NCBI GenBank assembly: GCA_944392285.1 | Contig: CALXWF010000009.1 | Coordinates: forward strand, 1-34,862 | Direction: 5' to 3' | Length of the DNA: 34,862 bases | DNA from: an uncultured Alphaproteobacteria bacterium | Lineage (GTDB): Bacteria; Pseudomonadota; Alphaproteobacteria; RF32; CAG-239 | In this document: positions 8,613 to 16,826 of the stretch, in pieces | Numbering within the stretch: position 1 is the stretch's first letter | Layout of the letters: the number at the start of each line of letters is the position of its first letter | The notes under the pieces: generated by a model | What the model was told of the DNA's origin: nothing | The model's database searches: none | What the model saw: the letters and a program-made list of their open reading frames with translations, nothing else | Made by a program: the position numbers and the translations under genes

Positions 8613-9182
8613 ATGAAAAAACTGATTGCATATTTATTCATGGCCGGCGTGTTTTTGTGGTTTGTCGGGTTTTGGGCTTTTAATTATCATATTAACCATT
8701 ATCCGAAACCAAGTGATGAAAAAACCGAAGCCATTATTGCCTTAACCGGCGGCAAAAACAGAATCGCCGAAGCCGTTGAGCTCCTTAATCAGGGTAAGGC
8801 TGATAAGCTGTTTATCTCCGGCGTTGAAAAAAATATTTCGCTGCAAGATATTGAAAGAAGAAAAGACGTCGTTATTAAAACCAAACGCGAGATTTTGCTC
8901 GGCAACGGCGCAACAAACACGGTGGAAAACGCTATTGAAACAACCGAGTGGCTCCGTAAAAACAATATTTCTTCCATCAGGCTTGTGACATCTAATTATC
9001 ATATTCCGAGAAGTTTGGAAGAATTTTATGCAAAAAACCCTGATTTGAAAATTATTATCCACCCTGTTTATTCGGAAAATATTGCAAAAAAATGGTGGAA
9101 AAATCCGGGCAGCTTCTTACTTATTGCGTCGGAATATAATAAATTTTTATATGTCTGGTTGAGCCGACGCCTGAACTTTTGA
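8613..9182 (+). CDS. DUF218 / YdcF-SanA family membrane protein
   Basis: 189 residues with one N-terminal membrane helix at about 4-23 and a DUF218 domain outside the membrane. Typical family elements are EAIIALTGGKNRIAEAVELL, ADKLFISGV and the later LVTSNYHIPRSLEEF segment. Members sit in the inner membrane and are implicated in envelope integrity; some bind nucleotides or S-adenosylmethionine. The biochemical role is not settled. It starts one base after the ftsX stop, and the ftsX-DUF218-plsC order is common in alphaproteobacteria, which points to envelope assembly. Confidence 0.88.
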   Translation: MKKLIAYLFMAGVFLWFVGFWAFNYHINHYPKPSDEKTEAIIALTGGKNRIAEAVELLNQGKADKLFISGVEKNISLQDIERRKDVVIKTKREILLGNGATNTVENAIETTEWLRKNNISSIRLVTSNYHIPRSLEEFYAKNPDLKIIIHPVYSENIAKKWWKNPGSFLLIASEYNKFLYVWLSRRLNF

Positions 9183-9197
9183 TTTTGCGAGGTAACG

Positions 9198-9968
9198 ATG
9201 ATTTATATCCGCTCTCTTATTTATAACATTATCGGCTACGGCACCATTGCTTTCGGCTCGATTTTATGCTCAATTTTCGGGCTGTTTGTACCGCAAAGAT
9301 GGATGATTATTTTGTGGAATGATTATTTGCTGATATTCTCTCGCTGGTGTCTTAAAGTTATTTGCGGACTTGAAATTGAAATCAGAGGGCAGCAATATAT
9401 TCAGCAAGAGGGCGCTATCTTTGCCTGCAAACATGAATCTGCCGTTGAGACTTATTATCTGACAACATTTTTGAAAAAAGCCACTTTTATCTTCAAAAAA
9501 GAGTTGGCTTATATTCCGCTGTTTGGCTGGGCTATTTATTTTTACGGCTCGGTTCCGGTTGATCGTGCCGGCGGCAGCGCTGCCATGAAAAAGATGCTGA
9601 AAGACAGCAAAAAACTTTTAAATGACGGACGTTCCATCATTATCTTTCCTGAAGGAACAAGAACAAAACCGGGCAAGACAACCGCTTATAAACCGGGATT
9701 GGCCTTTTTATATCAAAACACCGATGCGCCGGTGATTCCGGTTGCCACAAATACCGGCCTTTTTTGGACCAAGCGTTCTTTCCTAAGGCATCCGGGGAAA
9801 ATTGTATTTGAGTTTTTGCCTCCCATGCCCAGAGGATTGCAGAAAAAAGAATTTATGGATGAATTGCAAAAAAGAATCGAAGCCAAATGCGCCGAGCTTA
9901 ATGCCGAAGCCATAAAAAAATATCCGCAAGCAAAAGCAATTTATGAAGAAGCCCAAAAAGGAAACTGA
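9198..9968 (+). CDS. plsC: 1-acyl-sn-glycerol-3-phosphate acyltransferase
   Basis: Membrane-associated enzyme that acylates lysophosphatidic acid to phosphatidic acid in phospholipid synthesis. It has 256 residues with a hydrophobic N-terminus (about 6-30). The catalytic motif reads KHESAVET, with H79 and E84, so it is H-x4-E where the textbook motif is H-x4-D. The second block FKKELAYIPLFGW and the glycerol-phosphate-binding block FPEGTR at 150-155 are intact, followed by the IPVA block. A GAGGTAACG ribosome binding site precedes the ATG. It is in the ftsEX operon, three bases ahead of the DUF2125 gene. Confidence 0.93.
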   Translation: MIYIRSLIYNIIGYGTIAFGSILCSIFGLFVPQRWMIILWNDYLLIFSRWCLKVICGLEIEIRGQQYIQQEGAIFACKHESAVETYYLTTFLKKATFIFKKELAYIPLFGWAIYFYGSVPVDRAGGSAAMKKMLKDSKKLLNDGRSIIIFPEGTRTKPGKTTAYKPGLAFLYQNTDAPVIPVATNTGLFWTKRSFLRHPGKIVFEFLPPMPRGLQKKEFMDELQKRIEAKCAELNAEAIKKYPQAKAIYEEAQKGN

Positions 9969-9970
9969 TT

Positions 9971-11098
9971 ATGAGAGAAAAGTTGCTCAATTTTCTGGTT
10001 AAGCTGTATTTGAAAGGTCAAAACTTGGCCAAGCTCAGATATCATGTGGCAGGGATTGTGTCTTTTCTGATTTTTGCGGTTATCGGTTATACTTTGGTGT
10101 GGATGGGTTTTGAAAGATTAGACGCCATTAAAACCATTCGCAAAGAGATTGTTCGGCTTGAAAATTCTTTGACAAGTGTCGGTTATGATCTTGCTTATGA
10201 AGATCTTGATTTCAGCTCATTTAATCCGTTTCAGATTATGAGTGTTAAAAATTTGCAATTTTATTCACGCATTGAAGGGCAGCACGCGGTATGGACATTG
10301 CCTGAATTGAGCCTTAAAACGGGCTTGTTTAACAGTCGCAAAATTACTTTTAACATGCCCGGAGCTCAGCTTTTGGAATTGGGTGAGAAAAAGTATAGCG
10401 TCAGTATGCCCGAGGTATTTTGGGAATTTCGCTTGGATGATACAGACCGCTTGATGCAGTCAATCTTTTTGGCAAAAAATGTTAAAATAAGCGATTTTGC
10501 CGATATTGGCGAAGTGCAAATTGCCTCTCGACGCATGGCCGTACAGCAAGTGAGCGATTTGGCACCTTTTTTTGAAAATTATATTGATGTTCGTAATGTT
10601 ACATTTAATGCTCTGCTCGATTATCCTTTGGCACAAACGATTGAACGCTTGTATGTGAATGCTGATATTATCGGCACGATTTATGGCGCCGATACTTACC
10701 AAAATGATTGGAAAAATTGGAAGACTTTGGGCGGCGGCATTGATATCCGCAGACTGGTGGTTAACTGGGGGCCGTTGCTCTTGGTTGCCAGAGGCGATGT
10801 CGGTTTTGACAAACAACTGCACCCTGAAGTTAATTTGCGCTCTTCATCCAAGGCTTTGAGCCTGTTTTTGGATGAAATGGAGAATAAGGGATTTTTGCCG
10901 GGGAAAGGCGTGTTTGTGGCAAAGATTTTGCTCAACAGTAAAGCCTTCAAAATGAACAAAGACGACAAATTTATGACGGTAACGGCTCCGATTGCCTATA
11001 AAGATAATAAAATTTTGCTTGAAAATGTTGTCTTAAAGGACTTTTCCATACCTAAAAAAGAGGAATTGCGCCAAACCGTAAACCCGACGGTCAATTAG
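9971..11098 (+). CDS. DUF2125-family membrane-anchored protein
   Basis: 375 residues with one membrane helix at about 27-46 and a large extracytoplasmic beta-rich part. The block GGGIDIRRLVVNWGPLLLVA followed by G-D-V-x-F-D is characteristic of DUF2125, an alphaproteobacterial family of unknown function. The family call rests on that block and on the gene position as the last gene of the ftsE-ftsX-DUF218-plsC run. The 3' end (66 bases) overlaps the 3' end of rsmD on the opposite strand, so the last 22 or so residues are read antisense to RsmD codons. A late stop codon gained by drift could explain the overlap. Confidence 0.75.
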   Translation: MREKLLNFLVKLYLKGQNLAKLRYHVAGIVSFLIFAVIGYTLVWMGFERLDAIKTIRKEIVRLENSLTSVGYDLAYEDLDFSSFNPFQIMSVKNLQFYSRIEGQHAVWTLPELSLKTGLFNSRKITFNMPGAQLLELGEKKYSVSMPEVFWEFRLDDTDRLMQSIFLAKNVKISDFADIGEVQIASRRMAVQQVSDLAPFFENYIDVRNVTFNALLDYPLAQTIERLYVNADIIGTIYGADTYQNDWKNWKTLGGGIDIRRLVVNWGPLLLVARGDVGFDKQLHPEVNLRSSSKALSLFLDEMENKGFLPGKGVFVAKILLNSKAFKMNKDDKFMTVTAPIAYKDNKILLENVVLKDFSIPKKEELRQTVNPTVN

Positions 11099-11584
11099 TT
11101 CAAAAGGCTCCAGAACATTAAGTTCTTCATTTTTTTCAATTTCTACCACACAGAGAGCATGAGGGCTGAGCCAGCCCTGTTTATGCAGAGAGATTAATGC
11201 CGGTTCGCTTAGCCCGCGTTTATAGGGCGCGTCACTAAACAAGAGCGAGAATTTTTTTGGTGCCGGCGGCAAGGCCGTGGCCGAAGCTTTAAGCAGAGAG
11301 ATTTTAGCCGCTTCTTTGGGGAACAGGGCTGCATTTTTTTTGGCATCCGAGATGTCTATATCAACCAAACAAACCGAAGCCGCCCCACGGGAAAGCGCTT
11401 CCAGCGCAAAAGCACCGCTGCCGGCAAAAATATCCAACAAATGCTGCTGCTCCCATGGCGCATCTAATTTGCTGTTTAAAATATTAAAAACAGATTCTCT
11501 GGCACGGTCAGCCGTCGGGCGCACCTCTGCACGCGTGGGAGAAAGCAGTTTTTTTCCGCGATAATTTCCGGCAATGATTCTCAT
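11033..11584 (-). CDS. rsmD: 16S rRNA (guanine-N2)-methyltransferase RsmD
   Basis: Methylates G966 (E. coli numbering) of 16S rRNA during small-subunit assembly, using S-adenosylmethionine. It has 183 residues. The family opening MRIIAGNYRGKKL is followed by RPTADRARESVFNIL at 22-36. The SAM-binding DIFAGSGAFALEA is at 51-63. The catalytic (N/D)PPY motif is DAPY at 118-121, with alanine in place of the first proline. The gene overlaps the pseudouridine synthase gene upstream by 4 bases (ATGA type), so the two are translationally coupled. Both modify rRNA. Confidence 0.93.
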   Translation of the reverse strand: MRIIAGNYRGKKLLSPTRAEVRPTADRARESVFNILNSKLDAPWEQQHLLDIFAGSGAFALEALSRGAASVCLVDIDISDAKKNAALFPKEAAKISLLKASATALPPAPKKFSLLFSDAPYKRGLSEPALISLHKQGWLSPHALCVVEIEKNEELNVLEPFELIDRRVYGLAQFLFFRYGKVL

Positions 11585-12303
11585 AATTCAAATTTGCTTC
11601 CGAGTTGTTCTTTTAAGACTTTTTGCGGCACTTCTTTCACTTCTCCGGGTTTGAGCGCACCGAGCTGAAACGGCCCGTAAGAAAGGCGAATTAGGCGCGC
11701 GACCTCAAGGCCTAAATGTTTCATGACTTTACGAATTTCGCGGTTTTTGCCTTCAGACAAAGTTACCATCAGCCAAGCATTGGAACCTTTTATGGTTTCA
11801 ATTTCGGCTTTTATCGGGCCATAGTTAATTCCGTCAACGGTAATTCCCTCTTGCAAACGGCTTAAGGCCTCGGTATTAATACGACCATGGACTCTGACTT
11901 TGTAGCGGCGCGACCAACCGTTGGACGGAAGCTCCAACTTGCGCGACAGCTCACCATTATTGGTTAACAATAACAAGCCTTCAGAGTTTAAATCAAGTCG
12001 GCCGACAGAAATAACACGCGGCAACCCGCTCGGCAAAGAGGCAAACACGGTCGGCCGTCCTTGCGGGTCTTTATGAGAAGTGACCAAGCCTTCCGGTTTA
12101 TAATAAAGCCAAAGGCGGGTTTTGTCGGTTTGCGGCAACTTCTCGCCGTCAAAAAGTATTTTCTCGTCTCCCGTGACATTTAATGCCGGAGAAGTAACAA
12201 TTTCACCGTTAACGGTAATGCGTTTTTGCGCAATCAACACCTCAGCTTCGCGGCGCGAACAAATGCCACTGCGGGCAATATATTTGGCTATTCTTTCAGT
12301 CAT
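11581..12303 (-). CDS. rluB: 23S rRNA pseudouridine synthase, RsuA/RluB family
   Basis: Isomerises uridine to pseudouridine in rRNA. The 240-residue protein has an N-terminal S4 RNA-binding domain (about 1-55, with RSGICSRREAEVLI). The catalytic domain has the RsuA-type motif GRLDLNSEGLLLLTNNGEL, with the catalytic Asp at 104. The later EGKNREIRKVMKHLG motif separates this group from RluA/RluC/RluD. RluB is the best guess because of the length and the single S4 domain. RluE, RluF or RsuA specificity cannot be excluded by eye. It lies upstream of rsmD with a 4-base overlap. Confidence 0.9.
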   Translation of the reverse strand: MTERIAKYIARSGICSRREAEVLIAQKRITVNGEIVTSPALNVTGDEKILFDGEKLPQTDKTRLWLYYKPEGLVTSHKDPQGRPTVFASLPSGLPRVISVGRLDLNSEGLLLLTNNGELSRKLELPSNGWSRRYKVRVHGRINTEALSRLQEGITVDGINYGPIKAEIETIKGSNAWLMVTLSEGKNREIRKVMKHLGLEVARLIRLSYGPFQLGALKPGEVKEVPQKVLKEQLGSKFEL

Positions 12304-12372
12304 GTGATTTTATGCTTTCCTTTTTTTCTTTTTACTAACATAATAAGAGATATTAATCAATAAGGGATTATC

Positions 12373-12837
12373 ATGAGCGAAAATATTTATATGCGGCGCG
12401 CCTTTGAACTCGCACAAAAAGCCAAAGAGGCTGATGAAGTGCCTATCGGCTGCGTGATTGTCAATAATATCAGCGGTGAAATCGTGGCCGAGGCACATAA
12501 CTTAAGCCAACATGCTTTAGAAGCAACCGCTCATGCCGAAATTTTGGCCATTCAGGCGGCATGTCGGGCTATGCGCAGTAATCGTCTGCGAGGTTGTGAT
12601 TTATATGTGACGTTAGAGCCCTGCACCATGTGCGCGGCGGCCATTTCTTTTGCCAGAATTGAGAACCTTTATTTCGGGGCAACAGACCCCAAAGGCGGAG
12701 CGGTTATCAGCGGCGTCAAGTTCTTTCAAAGCCCGACTTGCCATCATCGACCGATTGTCCATAGCGGCATTATGGAAGAAGAATGTTCTCAAATTTTGAA
12801 AGATTTTTTTAAAAGCAAGCGCGTAATAAAAGATTAA
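12373..12837 (+). CDS. tadA: tRNA-specific adenosine deaminase TadA
   Basis: Converts the wobble adenosine 34 of tRNA-Arg(ACG) to inosine. The 154-residue protein has the zinc and catalytic motif HAE at 54-56 and PCTMC at 83-87, the hallmark of the cytidine/deoxycytidylate deaminase fold. VPIGCVIV and the later GGAVISG block fit TadA. The start at 12373 has an AAGGGATTATC lead. It is divergent from the pseudouridine synthase gene and convergent with smpB. Confidence 0.95.
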   Translation: MSENIYMRRAFELAQKAKEADEVPIGCVIVNNISGEIVAEAHNLSQHALEATAHAEILAIQAACRAMRSNRLRGCDLYVTLEPCTMCAAAISFARIENLYFGATDPKGGAVISGVKFFQSPTCHHRPIVHSGIMEEECSQILKDFFKSKRVIKD

Positions 12838-12859
12838 ACTTTATCCATGTATTTCCAGC

Positions 12860-13348
12860 TTAATGATTGGCGCGGCTTAAGATGCGTTGCTTGTCGCGGT
12901 TCCAATCGCGTTCTTTGATGGTTTCTCGTTTGTCAAACTCGCGTTTGCCGCGCCCTAACCCAAGCTCTAACTTTGCACGGCCTTTATCATTGAAAAATAA
13001 GCTGATGGCAACCAAGGTTGACCCCTTGCGGTTCAGCTCATTGATTATCTCTATAATTTCTTTCTTTTTTAACAGCAGTTTGCGCTCGCGTTTTTCATAA
13101 TGTGTTTCATAGCCGCGATTGGCATATTCGGCAATACTCATGTTGGAAATAAAAAGCTCGCCGTTACGGGCTATGCCATAGGCATCATTAATATTGGCAT
13201 GGCCTAAGCGCAAAGACTTTACTTCCGTGCCGGTTAGAGCTAAGCCTGCCGTATATTTGCTTATTATTTCATAATCAAAAAAAGCGCGACGGTTGTAAGC
13301 AACCTGTCCGGTTGAAATGTATGCGCTCTTGCTTGTTTTTTTTGCCAT
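12860..13348 (-). CDS. smpB: SsrA-binding protein SmpB
   Basis: Binds tmRNA and brings it to stalled ribosomes for trans-translation. It has 162 residues with the start at 13348 (MAKKTSKSAYISTG), which has an AAGGAAG site upstream. The frame is open for 16 more codons 5', but those are not family-like. The oligonucleotide-binding beta barrel includes NRRAFFDYEI and GLALTGTEVKSLRLGHANINDAY. The C-terminal basic tail KRETIKERDWNRDKQRIL becomes helical in the ribosome. The tmRNA gene itself is not in the window. Confidence 0.96.
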   Translation of the reverse strand: MAKKTSKSAYISTGQVAYNRRAFFDYEIISKYTAGLALTGTEVKSLRLGHANINDAYGIARNGELFISNMSIAEYANRGYETHYEKRERKLLLKKKEIIEIINELNRKGSTLVAISLFFNDKGRAKLELGLGRGKREFDKRETIKERDWNRDKQRILSRANH

Positions 13349-13423
13349 TTTTACTTCCTTTTGCCTATATATGACATAGGTCAAACAAAAAAGCAACCGC
13401 CATGAAAAAATTTTTATAAAGAA

Positions 13424-13448
13424 AAACCCCGCTCTTGAAACGGGGTTT
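13424..13448 (-). terminator. Terminator of the M23 peptidase-bactofilin operon
   Basis: AAACCCCG and CGGGGTTT arms around a 9-base loop, followed on the minus strand by TTTTTC. It lies just past the bactofilin stop. Confidence 0.85.
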
Positions 13449-13454
13449 GCTTAT

Positions 13455-13913
13455 TTAATCTTGTTTTGCGGCTTTTCTGGTCTTGCGACTGTCTACCAAC
13501 ATTAAATCCGGACGAGCTTGCTCTGCCGGAATCGGCCCGTTGGCGCGCATACAATGCCCGTCAATATAAGCTCCGGGCTCAATGGCAATGGAGGTGTGTG
13601 TTGCATCACCAACTAATTTTGCGGTTTTGGCAACAAAAAGCTTGTCAACGATGGCCTTGCCGTTTAAAACACCGTATAATTGCAAGTTCTTGGCCGTAAT
13701 CGTACCGACAACCGTTCCTTTTAAGCCGATAACCAATTCCTCACAGCTGATGTCTCCTTCAATGCAGCCATCTACATGAATGATACCGTCACTGATAAGG
13801 TCGCCTTTAACATTGGTGTTCTCACTGATAATGCTCGGAACCGGAACACCTGAACTGTTTTTGTTCATTTTACGGGCAAATTTCAAATATAAAAGCTTTG
13901 TAAATTTTGTCAT
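13455..13913 (-). CDS. Bactofilin-family cytoskeletal protein
   Basis: Bactofilins polymerise without nucleotides and act as membrane-associated scaffolds for cell-wall enzymes. The 152-residue protein has a beta-helical core from about 30 to 125 with repeating short strands (GDLISDGIIHVDG, GDISCEELVIG, GTVVGTITAKNLQLYG). The tails are short and disordered, and the C-terminus is basic. The start at 13913 has an AGAGGGA site. An internal ATG (residue 16) would give a more usual length. It is 11 bases downstream of an M23 peptidase gene, a common pairing in which the bactofilin positions the peptidase. Confidence 0.92.
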   Translation of the reverse strand: MTKFTKLLYLKFARKMNKNSSGVPVPSIISENTNVKGDLISDGIIHVDGCIEGDISCEELVIGLKGTVVGTITAKNLQLYGVLNGKAIVDKLFVAKTAKLVGDATHTSIAIEPGAYIDGHCMRANGPIPAEQARPDLMLVDSRKTRKAAKQD

Positions 13914-13924
13914 GATTCCCTCTT

Positions 13925-15154
13925 TTAAGATATTTTTGCCTTGATAAAGGGCATTGGATCTATGGAGTGTCCTTTATATAACACCTCATAATGCAGGTGC
14001 GGCCCGGTAGAACGCCCGGTACTGCCGACCTCGCCTAAAACATCATCAATCTCAACATAATCGCCTTTTTTTACATATATTTTGTGCATATGCGCATATT
14101 TGGTCTGGAAACCATTACCATGATCTACGACAACCAGATTTCCGTAACCGCCGGCATATTCGGCACGCGTTACCTTGCCGCGGGCCTGAACCTTAATCTT
14201 GTTTCCGGTACGGCTGGCTAGGTCAATTCCTTTGTGGCGGGCTGCTTTGCCGTTAAACGGATCTGAACGGCTGCCATAATGTGAGGTTACCCAATAACTC
14301 CATACCGGTTTGCCTAAAGGAACATATTCTGCAACTTCTTTATAATATTCCCACTTATCTACATCTTCAAAAATCTTGGAGATTTTATCATTTAATTTTT
14401 CATCTTTGAGGCGTTGTTTGGGAGCCGGAATGTATGGACCGCCTGAATTGGCGCCTTTTTTGCTGTTTGCCAAGGCATTAAAATATAAACCGTTTCTCTT
14501 TAAGGGGACATTAATGCTGTTAAAGGCATTTTTAATTTTGCCGACTTCGCGCGCCGCTATTTTCTCAACCTTTTCCAAAACATCTAACTCGGCAGCTTTA
14601 ATGTCTTTGATAATATTTTCCATTTCTTTGAGGCGTTCTTTGAGCTCATCACGCTCGGAGGCGGCAATGTCTCTTTGCAAAAGAGCCTCGTTTAAGGTAA
14701 TCTTTTCAGATAATGCATCTGATGAAAGCCATTCTTTTTCTTCCGTAATTTGCTTGATGCGATCTTCAACAATGGAGGCCTGCTTTTTATAATTTTCAAT
14801 TTCAGCTTTGGCATTCTTTTTTTCTAAAGAGGCCATCATTTCATTGATGTTTTTGTTTAAGGTAACAAAATCCGTCATCAGTTGGACATAGGCATCGCGC
14901 GTTTCAATAATCTCTTTATCTTTATATGAAATGATAACGCCGGAACGATTGTAAATATAATATGAGTAAAAGCTCCACGCACCAAACAAGACCAAAAGCG
15001 TTAAAACTATGGTCTGGAGGCGCGACGAGATGGTGAAAACTTTGGCCCGTCCTTGGCTTCTGAATATTATTTCCTTTGGCGAAAAAAACGTTTTCTTTTC
15101 GGCATAGTCGCTTGTTGGAAAACTATCTTCCGGCCCCGGAGTAAAAAAATTCAT
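13925..15154 (-). CDS. Membrane-anchored M23 peptidoglycan peptidase
   Basis: Zinc metallopeptidase expected to cut peptide cross-links in peptidoglycan. The 409-residue protein has a cytoplasmic N-terminus (1-47), one membrane helix at about 48-66, and a long coiled coil (about 85-205). The C-terminal M23/LytM domain (about 290-400) has HKGIDLA with H307 and D311, YAHMH (355-357), and GPHLHYE with H386 and H388, so all zinc and catalytic positions are present. It is first in an operon with a bactofilin. The coiled coil plus LytM layout recalls EnvC-type regulators, but the intact site suggests real hydrolase activity. Confidence 0.93.
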   Translation of the reverse strand: MNFFTPGPEDSFPTSDYAEKKTFFSPKEIIFRSQGRAKVFTISSRLQTIVLTLLVLFGAWSFYSYYIYNRSGVIISYKDKEIIETRDAYVQLMTDFVTLNKNINEMMASLEKKNAKAEIENYKKQASIVEDRIKQITEEKEWLSSDALSEKITLNEALLQRDIAASERDELKERLKEMENIIKDIKAAELDVLEKVEKIAAREVGKIKNAFNSINVPLKRNGLYFNALANSKKGANSGGPYIPAPKQRLKDEKLNDKISKIFEDVDKWEYYKEVAEYVPLGKPVWSYWVTSHYGSRSDPFNGKAARHKGIDLASRTGNKIKVQARGKVTRAEYAGGYGNLVVVDHGNGFQTKYAHMHKIYVKKGDYVEIDDVLGEVGSTGRSTGPHLHYEVLYKGHSIDPMPFIKAKIS

Positions 15155-15332
15155 CCAATTCCTATCTAAAAATTACACTCGATAATCTCTTATCATGGTA
15201 TAGGTATAGCAAAAAATTTTTAAAAATACAGCTTTTTTTGCAAACTTATCCAACCCCTCTAAATAATTCCTTGTTTTCTTTTGATTTTTGCGTCTTAATT
15301 TGGGGTAATTTAATGAGTTTTCGGAGGTCTTT

Positions 15333-15797
15333 ATGAAAGTTAAAACAAGAATTGCTGAAATTTTGGCCACTTGGTTTTATAGCGGTCGGGCACCTTTTGC
15401 TCCTGGAACTTTCGGTTCTTTGGCCAGTTTGCCTTTTGCTTATGCGCTTCAATATTATGGCGGCATAAGCGCTCTTTGTGTCTTTATATTGGTTATTTTT
15501 GTTATCGGCGTTTGGGCCAGCGATTATTATGCCAAAGCCGTTAATATTCAAGACCCCGGTTTTATTGTTATTGATGAAACGGCAGGACAAAGTATTGCCC
15601 TTATTTTTGCCGGAACAAATTTGTGGCTCTACGGACTTGGCTTCTTGCTCTTTAGATTATTTGACATCACCAAACCTTGGCCGGTTTCTTGGGCTGACAG
15701 CAAAATAAAAGGCGGGCTCGGCATTATGCTTGATGATGTGTTGGCCGGAATTATGGCTGCCGTTGTGTCGTTTGGCGTTATACAGATTTTGGGATAA
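15333..15797 (+). CDS. pgpA: Phosphatidylglycerophosphatase A
   Basis: Membrane enzyme that dephosphorylates phosphatidylglycerol phosphate to phosphatidylglycerol. It has 154 residues. APFAPGTFGSLASLP near the N-terminus, VIDETAGQSIAL in the middle and FRLFDITKPWPVSWAD plus GGLGIMLDDVLAG at the end are the conserved PgpA blocks, with acidic metal ligands in the DE and DD pairs. Membrane segments alternate with these blocks. A strong CGGAGG site precedes the ATG. It is divergent from the M23 gene and convergent with the ftsB-like gene. Confidence 0.95.
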   Translation: MKVKTRIAEILATWFYSGRAPFAPGTFGSLASLPFAYALQYYGGISALCVFILVIFVIGVWASDYYAKAVNIQDPGFIVIDETAGQSIALIFAGTNLWLYGLGFLLFRLFDITKPWPVSWADSKIKGGLGIMLDDVLAGIMAAVVSFGVIQILG

Positions 15798-15801
15798 GGC
15801 T

Positions 15802-16116
15802 TTATTCTTCGTCTAAAATAACAAACTCATCATCTGCGGCGTAATTTAAGACAACACGCGCACGCTCGTCTAACATATCTAAGTCAAGACTCGTATTGGA
15901 AAGTAAGCGCACTTTTTTTTCAAGGCGGATTTTTTCATTATGATAGGTCTGCGCAATTTCTTTGGCCTTAGCAATTTCGTTTTTCAGGTAAAAATATTGC
16001 ATCAACCCTCTGTCACCGCTGATTCCGTGGAAGGCAAAATAGATAGACAGTATCGCACAAAAAAATAAATAACCAGAACTTTTCAGGCGATTTTGCAAAT
16101 CCATAAATAACCCCAT
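15802..16116 (-). CDS. ftsB: FtsB/DivIC-like septum formation initiator
   Basis: Small bitopic divisome protein, 104 residues. It has a short cytoplasmic tail, one membrane helix at about 14-30, then a coiled coil (LKNEIAKAKEIAQTYHNEKI and RLEKKVRLL). The tail SLDLDMLDERARVVLNYAADDE matches the FtsB/DivIC pattern. It should act with FtsL and FtsQ to activate septal wall synthesis. A GGGAAAG site precedes the ATG at 16116. The usual eno/pdhA neighbours of alphaproteobacterial ftsB are not seen here. Family level is solid; the gene symbol is by analogy. Confidence 0.8.
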   Translation of the reverse strand: MGLFMDLQNRLKSSGYLFFCAILSIYFAFHGISGDRGLMQYFYLKNEIAKAKEIAQTYHNEKIRLEKKVRLLSNTSLDLDMLDERARVVLNYAADDEFVILDEE

Positions 16117-16234
16117 ATGTCTTTCCCGATTAGAAAATTAGACTCGCTTTGCCGTCTTTGCGGCTTGGGAAATTGGAACATATTTAAGTTAAGAATTCGT
16201 TACAAATACCCACGCAACGATAAATTTATCAGCA

Positions 16235-16648
16235 CTATTCCCATATACAATCATTTCCTTTCCACTTCCAACCGGTTATCGTACCGTTTTTTATGTAAAA
16301 AGAGGTTTGGCAATAATTTTCAACCTCATAACCGAAAGTTTGAGTGAAAGGCGAAAAATCATAGTCATTTACAAAAGGAGAATAAATAACATCTTCTGAA
16401 GGTTCAAAACCTTGATTATAGACATAAAATTCCGAAGGGACATAAACATCTTCTGCTTTGGTATAAGTAATGACTTTTTCGCCATCTTCAAGATATTTTA
16501 CGCCGTTCGGTGCACCCCAGCTTTGTTCTAATGCCGCTTCGTTTTTTCCTACCCAACTTTGCAGCATTTTATCATATTTTGCCGGTGTTGCGCAGGCAGC
16601 AAGCATGGATACCAGCAACAAACTTAAATTTATTTTTTGCTCCATCAT
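16235..16648 (-). CDS. Putative lipoprotein, BamE/SmpA-like pattern
   Basis: 137 residues from the ATG at 16648, which has an AGGAGA site 5 bases upstream (an adjacent ATG at 16645 is equally good). The signal peptide ends in a lipobox with LAAC and C19. The mature part begins with a helix carrying W-V-G-K-N-E-A-A-L-E-Q-S-W-G-A-P-N-G, the small-lipoprotein pattern (W.G..E..L...WG.P) seen in many outer-membrane lipoproteins. YLEDGEKVITY follows. Two cysteines near the C-terminus (CQTSF and GNDC) may form a disulfide. Likely periplasm-facing; precise role unknown. Confidence 0.75.
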   Translation of the reverse strand: MMEQKINLSLLLVSMLAACATPAKYDKMLQSWVGKNEAALEQSWGAPNGVKYLEDGEKVITYTKAEDVYVPSEFYVYNQGFEPSEDVIYSPFVNDYDFSPFTQTFGYEVENYCQTSFYIKNGTITGWKWKGNDCIWE

Positions 16649-16826
16649 TTTATCTCCTTTTGCTTTTCCTTTGTATGTAATCCTTCCTCCGTTTTTTTCA
16701 ACCAACATATAAACCTTAGGTTTAGTCTTAAAATATAAAATATATGTATAATTGATAAAATTGTTGCTTTTTAAATTTTTAATGTTAGATTTTCATCATA
16801 TATCAACTTTTAGGATTTATCCGATA

